In this document: positions 15,736-24,100 of the stretch, piece after piece | How positions within the stretch are numbered: the first letter of the stretch is position 1 | Layout: every line of letters starts with the position of its first letter | Source of the DNA: 9FT-COMBO-48-23 sp964400675 | Lineage (GTDB): Bacteria; Chloroflexota; Dehalococcoidia; GIF9; UBA5629 | Reading direction: 5' to 3' | Length of the DNA: 64,000 nucleotides | NCBI GenBank assembly: GCA_964400675.1 | Contig: CAYNVO010000004.1 | Location: forward strand, 62,001 to 126,000 | The notes under the pieces: generated by a model | Database searches by the model: none | Told to the model about the DNA's origin: nothing | What the model saw: the letters and a program-made list of their open reading frames with translations, nothing else | Made by a program: the position numbers and the translations under genes

Positions 15736-17145
15736 ATGTTTCGCAAAATTATGATTCCCAACCGCGGTGAAATAGCGATCAGGATAATACGTACCTGTAA
15801 AGAGATGGGGATAAGCACGGTTGTAGTTTACTCTGACGTTGATGCCGAGTCGCTCCATGTTAAACTTGCTGATGAGGCCTATCATATCGGGCCAGCAGAT
15901 GCTGCCCAGAGCTACCTGAACACGGAAAAGCTACTCGAAGTTGCCATGCGGAGCAAAGCCGAGGCTCTTCACCCTGGCTATGGCTTTTTAGCCGAGAATC
16001 CTGAATTCGCAGAAATGTGCGAAAAGCATGGAATTGTCTTTATAGGTCCTACCAGCGAATGCATGTATAAAGTCAAGCCAAAGCACAGAGCACGGCAGTT
16101 GATGAGGATGCTTAATATACCTGTAGTCCCGGGTTCTGATGAGCCTTTTACGGGCTTATCTAAAGCGAAAATTGCTGAAGTTGAGCAAGCGGCAGAAAGC
16201 ATTGGCTATCCTGTTATTATCAAGCCCTCTGGTGGTGGTGGCGGTATTGGTATGGTCGTGGCTGGAAACAGAGCGGAGCTGGGAGAAGCTGTGCGTTTTG
16301 TGGAGGAGAGAGGCAGAAAAGCTTTCGGTGTACCCTCATTTTATGTTGAGAAACTTCTCACCGGTGTGAAACACATAGAGGTTCAAGTTCTTGCCGATAA
16401 GCATGGCAATGTTATTCATCTGGGCGAAAGGGACTGCTCCGTTCAGAGAAGGTTTCAAAAGCTCATAGAGGAAGCGCCGTGCCAGATTTTATCGCCGCAC
16501 TTGAGAATGAAGATGTATGTAGCCGCACTCGATGTAGCCGTAGCGCTACAGTACATAAATGCCCTGACCGTAGAGTTCTTTTACGTGCCGGACACTCAGG
16601 AATTCTACTTTAATGAGGTGAACTCTCGCTTACAGGTGGAGCACTGCGTAACTGAGCTTGCTTTCAATGTGGATATAGTCAAGGAGCAAATCAGAATTGC
16701 TGCTGGAGAGAGGTTGAGTTATAACCAAGATGAGGTTGTCCTCACTGCTCCTTCCATAAATTGTCGGATAACAGGGGAGGATGCTTCGCGTAACTTTTTC
16801 CCCTGTCCCGGTAAAATAACGAGCCTGCGACTTCCTCATGGTTTGGGAGTCAGAATTGATGAAGGTGTATATGAGGGATACGAACTTCCCCCTGATTATG
16901 ACTCTTTGCTGCTTAAGCTAATGGTAAGAGGACAGACAAGGGAAGAAGCTATTTTGCGCATGCAGAGAGCTCTTAGCGAGATGAAAATTGAGGGAATAGA
17001 GACAATAATTCTGTTTCACCAGGTGGCGCTGGACGATGAAACATTTAAAGCAGGAAAGCACACAACAGATTTCATCGAAAAACGAGATATTATAAAGAAG
17101 GTTCAGGAGAGAGCAAAGATTATGCGGCGGTTGGCCAGTCGGTGA
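15736..17145 (+). CDS. Biotin carboxylase subunit (acetyl-CoA/pyruvate carboxylase type)
   Basis: The 469-residue ATP-grasp enzyme has the biotin carboxylase layout: N-domain MIPNRGEIAIRIIRT, LHPGYGFLAEN, the glycine-rich loop PSGGGGGIGM, ERDCSVQRRFQKLIEEAPC, and catalytic NSRLQVEHCVTE. Two positions are unusual: the segment SINCRITGED replaces the common AIECRINAED, and CVTE replaces TVTE or PVTE. It carboxylates biotin on a carrier protein using bicarbonate and ATP. No carrier or carboxyltransferase gene is adjacent, so the complex (acetyl-CoA, propionyl-CoA or pyruvate carboxylase) cannot be decided. GGGGGAT lies upstream of the ATG. Confidence 0.85.
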   Translation: MFRKIMIPNRGEIAIRIIRTCKEMGISTVVVYSDVDAESLHVKLADEAYHIGPADAAQSYLNTEKLLEVAMRSKAEALHPGYGFLAENPEFAEMCEKHGIVFIGPTSECMYKVKPKHRARQLMRMLNIPVVPGSDEPFTGLSKAKIAEVEQAAESIGYPVIIKPSGGGGGIGMVVAGNRAELGEAVRFVEERGRKAFGVPSFYVEKLLTGVKHIEVQVLADKHGNVIHLGERDCSVQRRFQKLIEEAPCQILSPHLRMKMYVAALDVAVALQYINALTVEFFYVPDTQEFYFNEVNSRLQVEHCVTELAFNVDIVKEQIRIAAGERLSYNQDEVVLTAPSINCRITGEDASRNFFPCPGKITSLRLPHGLGVRIDEGVYEGYELPPDYDSLLLKLMVRGQTREEAILRMQRALSEMKIEGIETIILFHQVALDDETFKAGKHTTDFIEKRDIIKKVQERAKIMRRLASR

Positions 17146-17339
17146 GTTGTGGGCCAGCACCAGCATAAAAGATTCGTCACCTTACTAAATACACTGATGG
17201 TTCTTTCTCAGAATTAGCTGGTTAAATTGTTGTCTTAATTACTTTTACGCGGTGATGGAGGCATGGCGAAATATTGGGGGAAGTCGGTATCAGAGGCAGG
17301 AGGGAAAGGAGTGCTGGATTTGTCGTGGCATCAGGCTGT

Positions 17340-17990
17340 TCATTCCAGTGGCATGCGCAGCACCATCTTAGCTAGGTCCCAGCAGTGTTCATATAGATGA
17401 AGCCCTTTGCTGAAGGCGATCAGGTAACCGTCATCTACCCCAATCTCCTTTGACATATGCTCTTTTAAGAGCTGGAGGCCGCCCATGTTTGTAGGGAAAC
17501 CGCCCCATAAATCCCAGCTCCTGAAGTAAACAACGAAATTTAGGCGGCCATCCTGAATGCGAGTGTCCACTAACCTCAGGCAAGGAGGGTCTTTCAAGTA
17601 AATGCTGTTGCGGTTACCAACCGTCATGCACATCTGGTTGGTGTCAAAACCTTGCTTATAGCGCCTGGTTACCTCATCAATTTGTTCAGCCAGGTCTTCC
17701 CCGTAAGTGTATTCTTCGTTCTCCTGCTTGGTGGCAGTCATCAGATATGACATGTATTCTTCGATAACTTCGTCTGTTGTAGGTGACGGCACTCCCATAG
17801 GTATATCAGGTCTCAATGGTCTTACCCAGGGAGTGCGGATTATAACTGCGACCAGAGGTATCTCTTTCCGGTGAGTGCCCTCAAAACTACCTTGCTCTAT
17901 GCGATATGTCCTTCCTTCCAAAAGAGCTTTCTCAAGACATTGGAACCAGGCATCTCCAATAGTGTATGCTTCAATTGTTGTTAAATTCAT
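17340..17990 (-). CDS. thyA: Thymidylate synthase, archaeal type
   Basis: The 216-residue protein has the thymidylate synthase active site: catalytic C137 in DPPCLRLVD, FRSWDLWGGFPTNMGGLQ for nucleotide binding, and LHLYEHCW near the C-terminus. Its length and N-terminal half match the short ThyA of methanogens rather than the 264-residue E. coli enzyme. It methylates dUMP to dTMP with methylene-THF, or possibly another C1 carrier. dCMP deaminase, which supplies dUMP, lies nearby on the opposite strand. The family in archaea may use a modified pterin; in a THF-using bacterium the donor is presumably methylene-THF (inference). Confidence 0.85.
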   Translation of the reverse strand: MNLTTIEAYTIGDAWFQCLEKALLEGRTYRIEQGSFEGTHRKEIPLVAVIIRTPWVRPLRPDIPMGVPSPTTDEVIEEYMSYLMTATKQENEEYTYGEDLAEQIDEVTRRYKQGFDTNQMCMTVGNRNSIYLKDPPCLRLVDTRIQDGRLNFVVYFRSWDLWGGFPTNMGGLQLLKEHMSKEIGVDDGYLIAFSKGLHLYEHCWDLAKMVLRMPLE

Positions 17991-18229
17991 TTATTACCTC
18001 CAGTCATCTGCAGTTTGTTATCCAAATACAAGTGTATAAGGCCCAGTATTTTTAAAATTGGCTTAAGAAGGCAGCCGGGGAACCGTGGGATTTATCAAGA
18101 AAAACGCAACTCCCTTTACTGCTCAGAATATCTTTGTAAGGCAGATTAGCACGGAGGCGTGTAACTGTCAATCTCTGACCACGATAGGTTGCCGTAAGAA
18201 GTTTTGTTACGAGGTATGACTCAGGCTGG

Positions 18230-19012
18230 CTAATCTTGGGAGGCGACGAAGTTTTTCAGCGTGCCGATGTTTTCGATTTTTACTTCGACAACGTCGTCCG
18301 GGTTCATAGGGCCGATTCCTGACGGTGTGCCTGTGGCGATAACATCGCCCGGTAGCAGCGTCATTACACTGGAGATAAAGCTTATCAGTTTGGATATTCC
18401 GAAGATGAGGTCGCTGGTGGAAGCAGACTGGCGGAGTTCGCCGTTGAGGTAGGTTTCAATTTTAAGGTTATCCGGGTTAACTTCAGTCTCTATCCAGGGA
18501 CCTATCGGGGCGAAAGTGTCATAGCCCTTGGCTCTGGTCCACTGGCCATCGGCAGCCTGGGCATGTCGGTCGGAGACATCGTTGAAACAGGTATAGCCGA
18601 GCACGTATTCCTTTGCTTCCTCTTCTGGAACGTCTTTTGCCTTCTTGCCGATTACTACGCCCAGCTCGCCTTCGTAGTCGATGTGTTTCCGCCCGCGGGG
18701 CAGAATGATGTTGTCATCAGTGCCGATGACGGCAGTAGATGGCTTGAGGAAGATGAGCGGTATGGTAGGCACAGGCAGTTTCATTTCCTCGATGTGGCTG
18801 CGATAATTGAGCCCGAGGCAAACTATCTTGGAAGGAAGACAGGGGGCTAATAGCCTGACCTTATCCGGTGCGTAGTTGCTGCCATCGAGTATAGATGGGC
18901 TACTCAGATTCTCAAAATGAGAAAAGGGGCTACCGCGAAATCCGCTTATGTTATTTTTGGTTAGCAGGCCATATTTGGCTCTACCCCGGGCTACAAAGCT
19001 AACGATGCGCAC
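18230..19012 (-). CDS. Fumarylacetoacetate hydrolase family protein
   Basis: The 260-residue protein has the FAH-fold metal site: LNYRSHIEE, the E-x-E in YEGELGVVIG, the aspartate in CFNDVSDR, the lysine in RAKGYDTFAPIGPWI, and TGTPSGIG. Members hydrolyse or decarboxylate beta-keto and dioic acids, for example acylpyruvase, oxaloacetate decarboxylase, or HHDD isomerase. The sequence alone does not choose between them. The gene lies 21 bases downstream of metF on the same strand, at the end of the hdr-met operon, but a role in C1 metabolism is not evident. Confidence 0.85.
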   Translation of the reverse strand: MRIVSFVARGRAKYGLLTKNNISGFRGSPFSHFENLSSPSILDGSNYAPDKVRLLAPCLPSKIVCLGLNYRSHIEEMKLPVPTIPLIFLKPSTAVIGTDDNIILPRGRKHIDYEGELGVVIGKKAKDVPEEEAKEYVLGYTCFNDVSDRHAQAADGQWTRAKGYDTFAPIGPWIETEVNPDNLKIETYLNGELRQSASTSDLIFGISKLISFISSVMTLLPGDVIATGTPSGIGPMNPDDVVEVKIENIGTLKNFVASQD

Positions 19013-19033
19013 AGCTGCCCCCTTATCCGGCCA

Positions 19034-19900
19034 TTACAAATTTGCGGCGTCGAGGATTGCTGGTATTTTAGATTCCAGGCCGATAGCCATGATATGAGTA
19101 CCTTGGCACATGTCCTTCGTCTCATTGATGAGGCGGGCAGCTATCTCTATGCCCTTCTGCAATTTATTCTCGGCTTTGTCCATTTCGTCAATAAGCTCGT
19201 CCGTGACATGTATGCCGGCTACGTTCTTATTCATGAATCTTGCCATAGCTGCTGACCTGAGCACTACTATACCGACAAGGACCGGCACGCCGAATTTTTT
19301 AGCCTCCTTCATAAAGGCTTCGAAAGTTTTGGGCTCGTAGATAGCCTGGGTCTGGAAGAACTGGGCACCCGCCTTTACCTTTTTCTCCATTTTGATAAGC
19401 TGTGGTTCCAGAGGGTCAGCTCCCGGGGTTACACAGGCGCCTAGAAAGAACTTTGGTGTGCCTTTCAGCTCCTTGCCAGCTAAGTCTTTGCCCTGCTCAA
19501 GTTGTCGGGCAGCATACAGCAAGGTGACAGAGTCCAGGTCAAATACCGGTTTAGCTTCAGGGTGGTCTCCCAGTGTAACATAATCTCCAGTGAGACAAAG
19601 TACATTCTCAACACCGAGGACATAAGCGCTTAGCAGGTCAGATTGGAGAGCGATTCGGTTGCGGTCTCGGCATGTCATCTGGAACACGGGCTCTATGCCT
19701 TTTTGCTTAAGCAAAAGGCATGCAGCCAGTGAGCCGAGCCTCATCACAGCGCTCTGCTGGTCGGTGCAGTTTATGGCATCAACTCTGTCTTTTAGTAAAT
19801 CGGCATTTTCATTGAACTCGTGGATGTCCACGCCTTTGGCTGGTCCGATTTCAGCGGTAACCACAAACTTTCCGCTCTTAACTGCTTCACGTAAACTCAT
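19034..19900 (-). CDS. metF: Methylenetetrahydrofolate reductase, MetF subunit
   Basis: The 288-residue TIM-barrel flavoprotein has MTHFR features: the N-terminal TAEIGPAKGVD, DAINCTDQQ, FQMTCRDRNR, NVLCLTGDY, and FFQTQAIY near residue 190. It reduces methylene-THF to methyl-THF in the methyl branch of the Wood-Ljungdahl pathway. AAGGAGG precedes the ATG. The neighbouring metV and hdr/mvhD genes place it in the MetFV-HdrABC-MvhD arrangement known from Moorella. There electrons arrive through MetV and the Hdr module rather than directly from NADH. A 117-base gap separates it from metV, with no gene in it. Confidence 0.9.
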   Translation of the reverse strand: MSLREAVKSGKFVVTAEIGPAKGVDIHEFNENADLLKDRVDAINCTDQQSAVMRLGSLAACLLLKQKGIEPVFQMTCRDRNRIALQSDLLSAYVLGVENVLCLTGDYVTLGDHPEAKPVFDLDSVTLLYAARQLEQGKDLAGKELKGTPKFFLGACVTPGADPLEPQLIKMEKKVKAGAQFFQTQAIYEPKTFEAFMKEAKKFGVPVLVGIVVLRSAAMARFMNKNVAGIHVTDELIDEMDKAENKLQKGIEIAARLINETKDMCQGTHIMAIGLESKIPAILDAANL

Positions 19901-20017
19901 GCTGCCGTTTCCTCCTTATAGGGGCACAGGTAATCATTGTATCTTTAATCTTGCGCCCCTGTGCAATTTACAAATTACAAATACTGGCTCTGGCAAGCCT
20001 CCAGTAACCCTTACAAT

Positions 20018-20713
20018 TTATTTCTTGCCGTGGGCTCCGGTCATTTCTGGCTTTACGTAGGCTTCATTAACCTGGCGGGCCGGATGAGTCTGAGTCCGGT
20101 AATTCTTGAGCTTTGTGGGCATATCTCGAATAGTATCAAGCTTATTCTGCTTGCGCAGGCGGTCATAAATTAGTATCCAGGCACAATCTCTTTCGCTGCT
20201 GGTCTCGCACTTGCCATCTTTGCTGCCACCGCATGGGCCGTTGACGAGGCTCTTCGGGCACATAGTCATAGGGCAAATACCACCGTAATCTCCAAGGACG
20301 CAATTACCGCAGGCACGGCAACGTTCTGACCAGACCCCTTCAGCCTGGGTCACACCGATGAAGCGTGTGTTCAGCGCCGGGATGACTGGTATGGGCTCCA
20401 CCATGTCAGCTACAAACTGGACGCCGGCGCCGCAGGCCATTGATAGAACGGCATCGCATTCCCTGGCCATCTCAATTACTGGTTCGATGTATTCAGCATC
20501 GCACTGGCGCTGAATAGTTGCTTCTTTTATCTTTATGTCTTTGCCGTCAAGTCGGTTTGCCATTCGCAATTCGCTGGCGAGAAGCTCGACCTCCTTTTCA
20601 CCGCCTGCCATACACACTGCCACACACGTGCCACAGCCCAGCACCAGTACCTTTTTGTAGCCTTGAATAGCCTCTTTTATTTCTTCAAATGGTTTTCTCT
20701 CTCCGACAATCAT
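20018..20713 (-). CDS. metV: MetV, methylene-THF reductase iron-sulfur/zinc subunit
   Basis: The 231-residue protein matches the methylene-THF reductase C-terminal family (MetV). The N-terminal cysteines lie in GCGTCVAVCMAGG, there is a central MACGAGVQ, and a cysteine-rich C-terminal half runs CRACGNC, CPMTMCPKSL, NGPCGGSKDGKCE and DCAW. MetV binds Fe-S and zinc and forms a complex with MetF in acetogens, acting as the electron entry. The start ATG overlaps the mvhD stop (ATGA), so translation is coupled. This coupling links methyl-branch reduction physically to the Hdr/MvhD module. Confidence 0.9.
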   Translation of the reverse strand: MIVGERKPFEEIKEAIQGYKKVLVLGCGTCVAVCMAGGEKEVELLASELRMANRLDGKDIKIKEATIQRQCDAEYIEPVIEMARECDAVLSMACGAGVQFVADMVEPIPVIPALNTRFIGVTQAEGVWSERCRACGNCVLGDYGGICPMTMCPKSLVNGPCGGSKDGKCETSSERDCAWILIYDRLRKQNKLDTIRDMPTKLKNYRTQTHPARQVNEAYVKPEMTGAHGKK

Positions 20714-21138
20714 TCTGCTTTCCTCCTCTCCTTCAATGGATTTGGGCCCAGGCGCCGCGCTCTATCAGTCATCTCTTTAGCAGCAGCCACGAACAGCGGG
20801 GCGTCAGAGGCGCCCATATTAAACATCTCCACTCGTTCCTCCTCCAACCCCACCTCTTTGAGCAGCTTTTTTGCCTGTGCTACTCTTTTTTTTGCTCTCA
20901 GATTTCCTTCCAGGAAATGGCAATCGCCTTCCTCTCAGCCGGCGACAAAAATAGCATCAGCGCCATCTTCAATAGCCTTGAGCAGGTGTATTGTATCCAC
21001 CCTGCCAGTGCATTCAACCTTAACTATGCGCACGTTGGGGTCGTATTCCATCCGCATTGAGCCTGCCAGATCAGCAGCCGAGTAGGCGCAGTAGTTGCAG
21101 CAAAACGCTATAACCTTGGGACTGTAAGAGTCACTCAT
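20710..21138 (-). CDS. mvhD: MvhD/FrhD-type iron-sulfur protein, selenocysteine-containing (UGA at codon 68)
   Basis: Read through the in-frame TGA at 20935-20937, the gene encodes 142 residues with the complete MvhD fold: CCNYC (13-17), KVECTGRVD (41-48), then FVAG-Sec68-EEGDCHFLEGN, RAKKRV, and a C-terminal helix region with NMGASDAP. In standard homologues a cysteine stands at the Sec position, and VhuD of methanogens is a known selenoprotein at this subunit. A hairpin with a UGGAA loop lies 16 bases after the UGA. AAGGAGGT precedes the ATG, and the true stop overlaps metV. The protein passes electrons from hydrogenase to HdrA. A frameshift or pseudogene is unlikely because the frame remains perfectly family-like after the UGA. 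Confidence 0.85.
20902..20918 (-). promoter_or_regulatory. Candidate bacterial SECIS hairpin in mvhD
   Basis: On the minus strand AUUUCC and GGAAAU form six exact pairs around the loop UGGAA. There are 16 bases between the UGA (20935-20937) and the stem and 22 to the loop. Bacterial SECIS elements are expected a short distance downstream of the UGA, with a G within the first two loop positions; this hairpin satisfies both. Confidence 0.6.
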
Positions 21139-21156
21139 GATTTGCTACCTCCTTGC

Positions 21157-24100
21157 TCAGACCGAACATATTACAGAACTCTTAGCGGTGATTTGCCTGT
21201 CAGCATAGTGTTGTACCTTTATAGCCTTACGGGGACATACGCTGGCACAAATACCACATCCCTGGCAGGCCGCAGCTTCTATGTAAGCCACGCCTTCCGC
21301 GTTTATCTTTGGCACGCCGAAGGGGCAGGAACGCACGCAGGTGAGACAGCCAACACAGTTTTCCGGGTCCACTACTGATATAATGCCTCCCACCATAAGA
21401 TGAGGCTTGGATAAAATGGTAACCGCCCTCGAAACGGCACCCTTCGCCTGGACTATTGACTCCGAGATAAATTTGGGAGCATGAGCCAGGCCACACAGGA
21501 ACATGCCTTCGTTTACAAAATCGAGCGGGCGTAGTTTCATATGGGCTTCCATGTAAAAGCCATCCTGTGTGAGCGGCAGCTTCAATTTGCTGGCAAACTC
21601 CGTAGCATCAGGTTGCGGGCGTACGGCGCTGCTCAGGATAAGTAAATCTGGTGCCAGCAAAATGTCCCGGTTCAACACAGTATCAAAGACCGCTACCTTT
21701 AGCCTGCCATCTTCTTCATCTACAGCGGGCTTCCTGGTGATATCGTACCTGATGAATGTCACCCCCCTGTCCCTGGCTTCGCGATACTTTAGCTCTTTCA
21801 TGCCGTAGGTGCGTATATCGCGGTAGAGAATATAGATTTCTGCATCAGGATTGATGTCCTTAATCTTGAGGGCATTCTTGATAGCCTGGCTGCAGCATAT
21901 ACGGCTGCAGTACATGTGGTCTTCTTCTCTTGAGCCAACGCACTGTATCATGGCGACCGAGTCCAGCTTTTTGGCGTCAAGCTTACCTGATATAAGCATT
22001 TCCTCGAACTCGTGCTGGGTCAATACACCTTTAGACTCCCCGTATCTATATTCCGCTGGCTTATATTCCGTGGCTCCAGTTGCCAGAATAACCACGCCAT
22101 GCTGAATTTCTTCGGTCTTTCCTTCTGAAGTGGTAATCACCGTCTTATAATTACCTACATAGCCGGCGAAGTCCTTAATCGCGGCGCCTTTATATACCTT
22201 TACCCGTGGCTCTTTTTCTATCTGTTCCAGTAGCGAAGCCAGTAATGCCCGCGGGTCAGAGCCCTCCAGGGTATAATAGATATTTTTCAGGTTTCCACCC
22301 AGTTCTTTTTCGCGTTCAACGAGGGCAGCCTCGAATCCCTGTGAAGCCAGCCCCAGTGCAGCGGTCATACCTGCCAGCCCTCCGCCGATGACCAACCCGC
22401 TGCGCGTAAGAGGTGCCGGTGACATGTGCAACGGCTCAAGAGTTACAGCCCTGGCGACAGCCATTCTAACCAGGTCTTTTGCCTTGTCAGTGGCTTCTTG
22501 CGGGTGGGTAGCATGCACCCATGAGCACTGGTCCCTGATGTTTGCCATTTCAAAGAGGAATTTGTTCAGTCCTGCCTCACGTATAGTTTCCTGGAAAAGC
22601 GGCTCGTGTGTACGTGGGCTGCAAGATGCTACCACCACGCGGTTGATACCTTTCTCGTTGATGGCGTCGATGATCCTTCTCTGTGTATCGGTGGAACAGG
22701 TATAGAGGTTCTCTTCTGCGTGTACGACGTTGGGCAGAGTGCTGGCGTATTCGGTCAGGGTGGGCACATCAACCACACGCGCAATATTTGAGCCACAGCG
22801 GCAGACGAAGACTCCCACGCGGGGCTCCTGCTCACTGGTATCCATCTCTTGGGGATATTCTTTTTCAGTGACCATTGTGCCACGGGCGGCAGCAATGCCT
22901 TCCGATGCTAGGGCAGCAGCGCTGCTGGCATTCATCACAGATTCGGGTATATCCATTGGTGCTTCAAAAGTACCGGCGACATAGATGCCGGGGCGTGAGG
23001 TCATATTCGGCTTTAGCTCGTCAGTCTTGCAAAAGCCGAACCTGTCAAGGTTTATGGAGAGTCTTTCCGCCAGGTCTTTCGTACTTGGAGAAGGAACCAG
23101 TCCCACGGAGAGCACCACCATGTCAAATTCCTCCTGAACCTTCTGGCCATCCTCGGTGCTGTATTCAAGTAGAAGATTATTGCTCTGCTGCAATTCCTTG
23201 ACGGCAGATACGATACTCCTGGCATAACGGACGCCAAAGTTATTTTTTGCCGATTCAAAATATCGTTCAAAGCCCTTGCCGAAAGCTCGCATGTCGTTGT
23301 AGAAAATTGTCGGCTGGATATCGCTGGAGTGCTCCTGGGCGATGATGGCTTCTTTAGTTGCATACATGCAGCATACTGAGGAGCAGTAGTCATGCCCGCA
23401 TGTCTCGTCTCTCGAGCCGACACACTGAATCCAGGCTATTTTCACGGCGTGCCTGCCGTCGGAGGGGCGCAGAACCTGACCCTGGAACGGGCCTGACGCA
23501 GAGAGGATGCGCTCGAATTCCATGCTGGTGACCACATTTGGCATCCGGCCATAGCCGAATTCCCCTTTAAGTGTAGCATCAAATGGCTCAAAGCCGGGTG
23601 CCAGGACAACCGAGCCGACCTCGATCTCAAGCTCTTCCATTCGCATATTATGGTCAATGGCTTTTGCCTGGCACACTGCAACACACTGGTAGCATTCGCT
23701 GCAAATCCCGCAACTAAGACAGCGCTCAGCCTCTGCCCTGGCTTGCTCCTCAGTGAAATTGAGGGCAACCTCGCTGAAATTTCCGTTTCTCTCCGCAAGG
23801 GAAATCGTTGGGATTTCATGTCGCGGTCGTTTCTCAACTCCCTCGATAGTGGCTTCTGCTTCGGTAAAGATTCGCTCGCGACCGGCCTCCAGGTCTTCTC
23901 CCTTCAAATACCTGTCGATGGATATAGCGGCTTCTTTTCCGGCAGCGATAGCCTCAATTACATACTTTGGCCCAGTTACCACATCGCCACCGGCAAACAC
24001 GCCTTGCTTACTGGTAGCCAGCGTCTTGCTGTTCACCTGAATAACATCTCCCTTGCCAAGATGGATTTTGAAACCCGCGGGAATATCGGTAGCCTGACCT

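Noticed and set aside
19901..20017. Alternative pairings of GGGGCACAGG with GCCCCTGTGC in the metV-metF gap as a regulatory switch
   Set aside because: The two possible stems are short (5 and 6 bp) with large loops and mutually exclusive; the signal is too weak to call.
20663..21085. Plus-strand open frame across mvhD
   Set aside because: It is a shadow of the minus-strand selenoprotein gene; its product is Ser/Phe-rich with no domain and no ribosome-binding site.
21157..21159. TGA at the end of hdrA as selenocysteine
   Set aside because: A TAG follows within a few codons in the same frame and the C-terminal ferredoxin domain is already complete.
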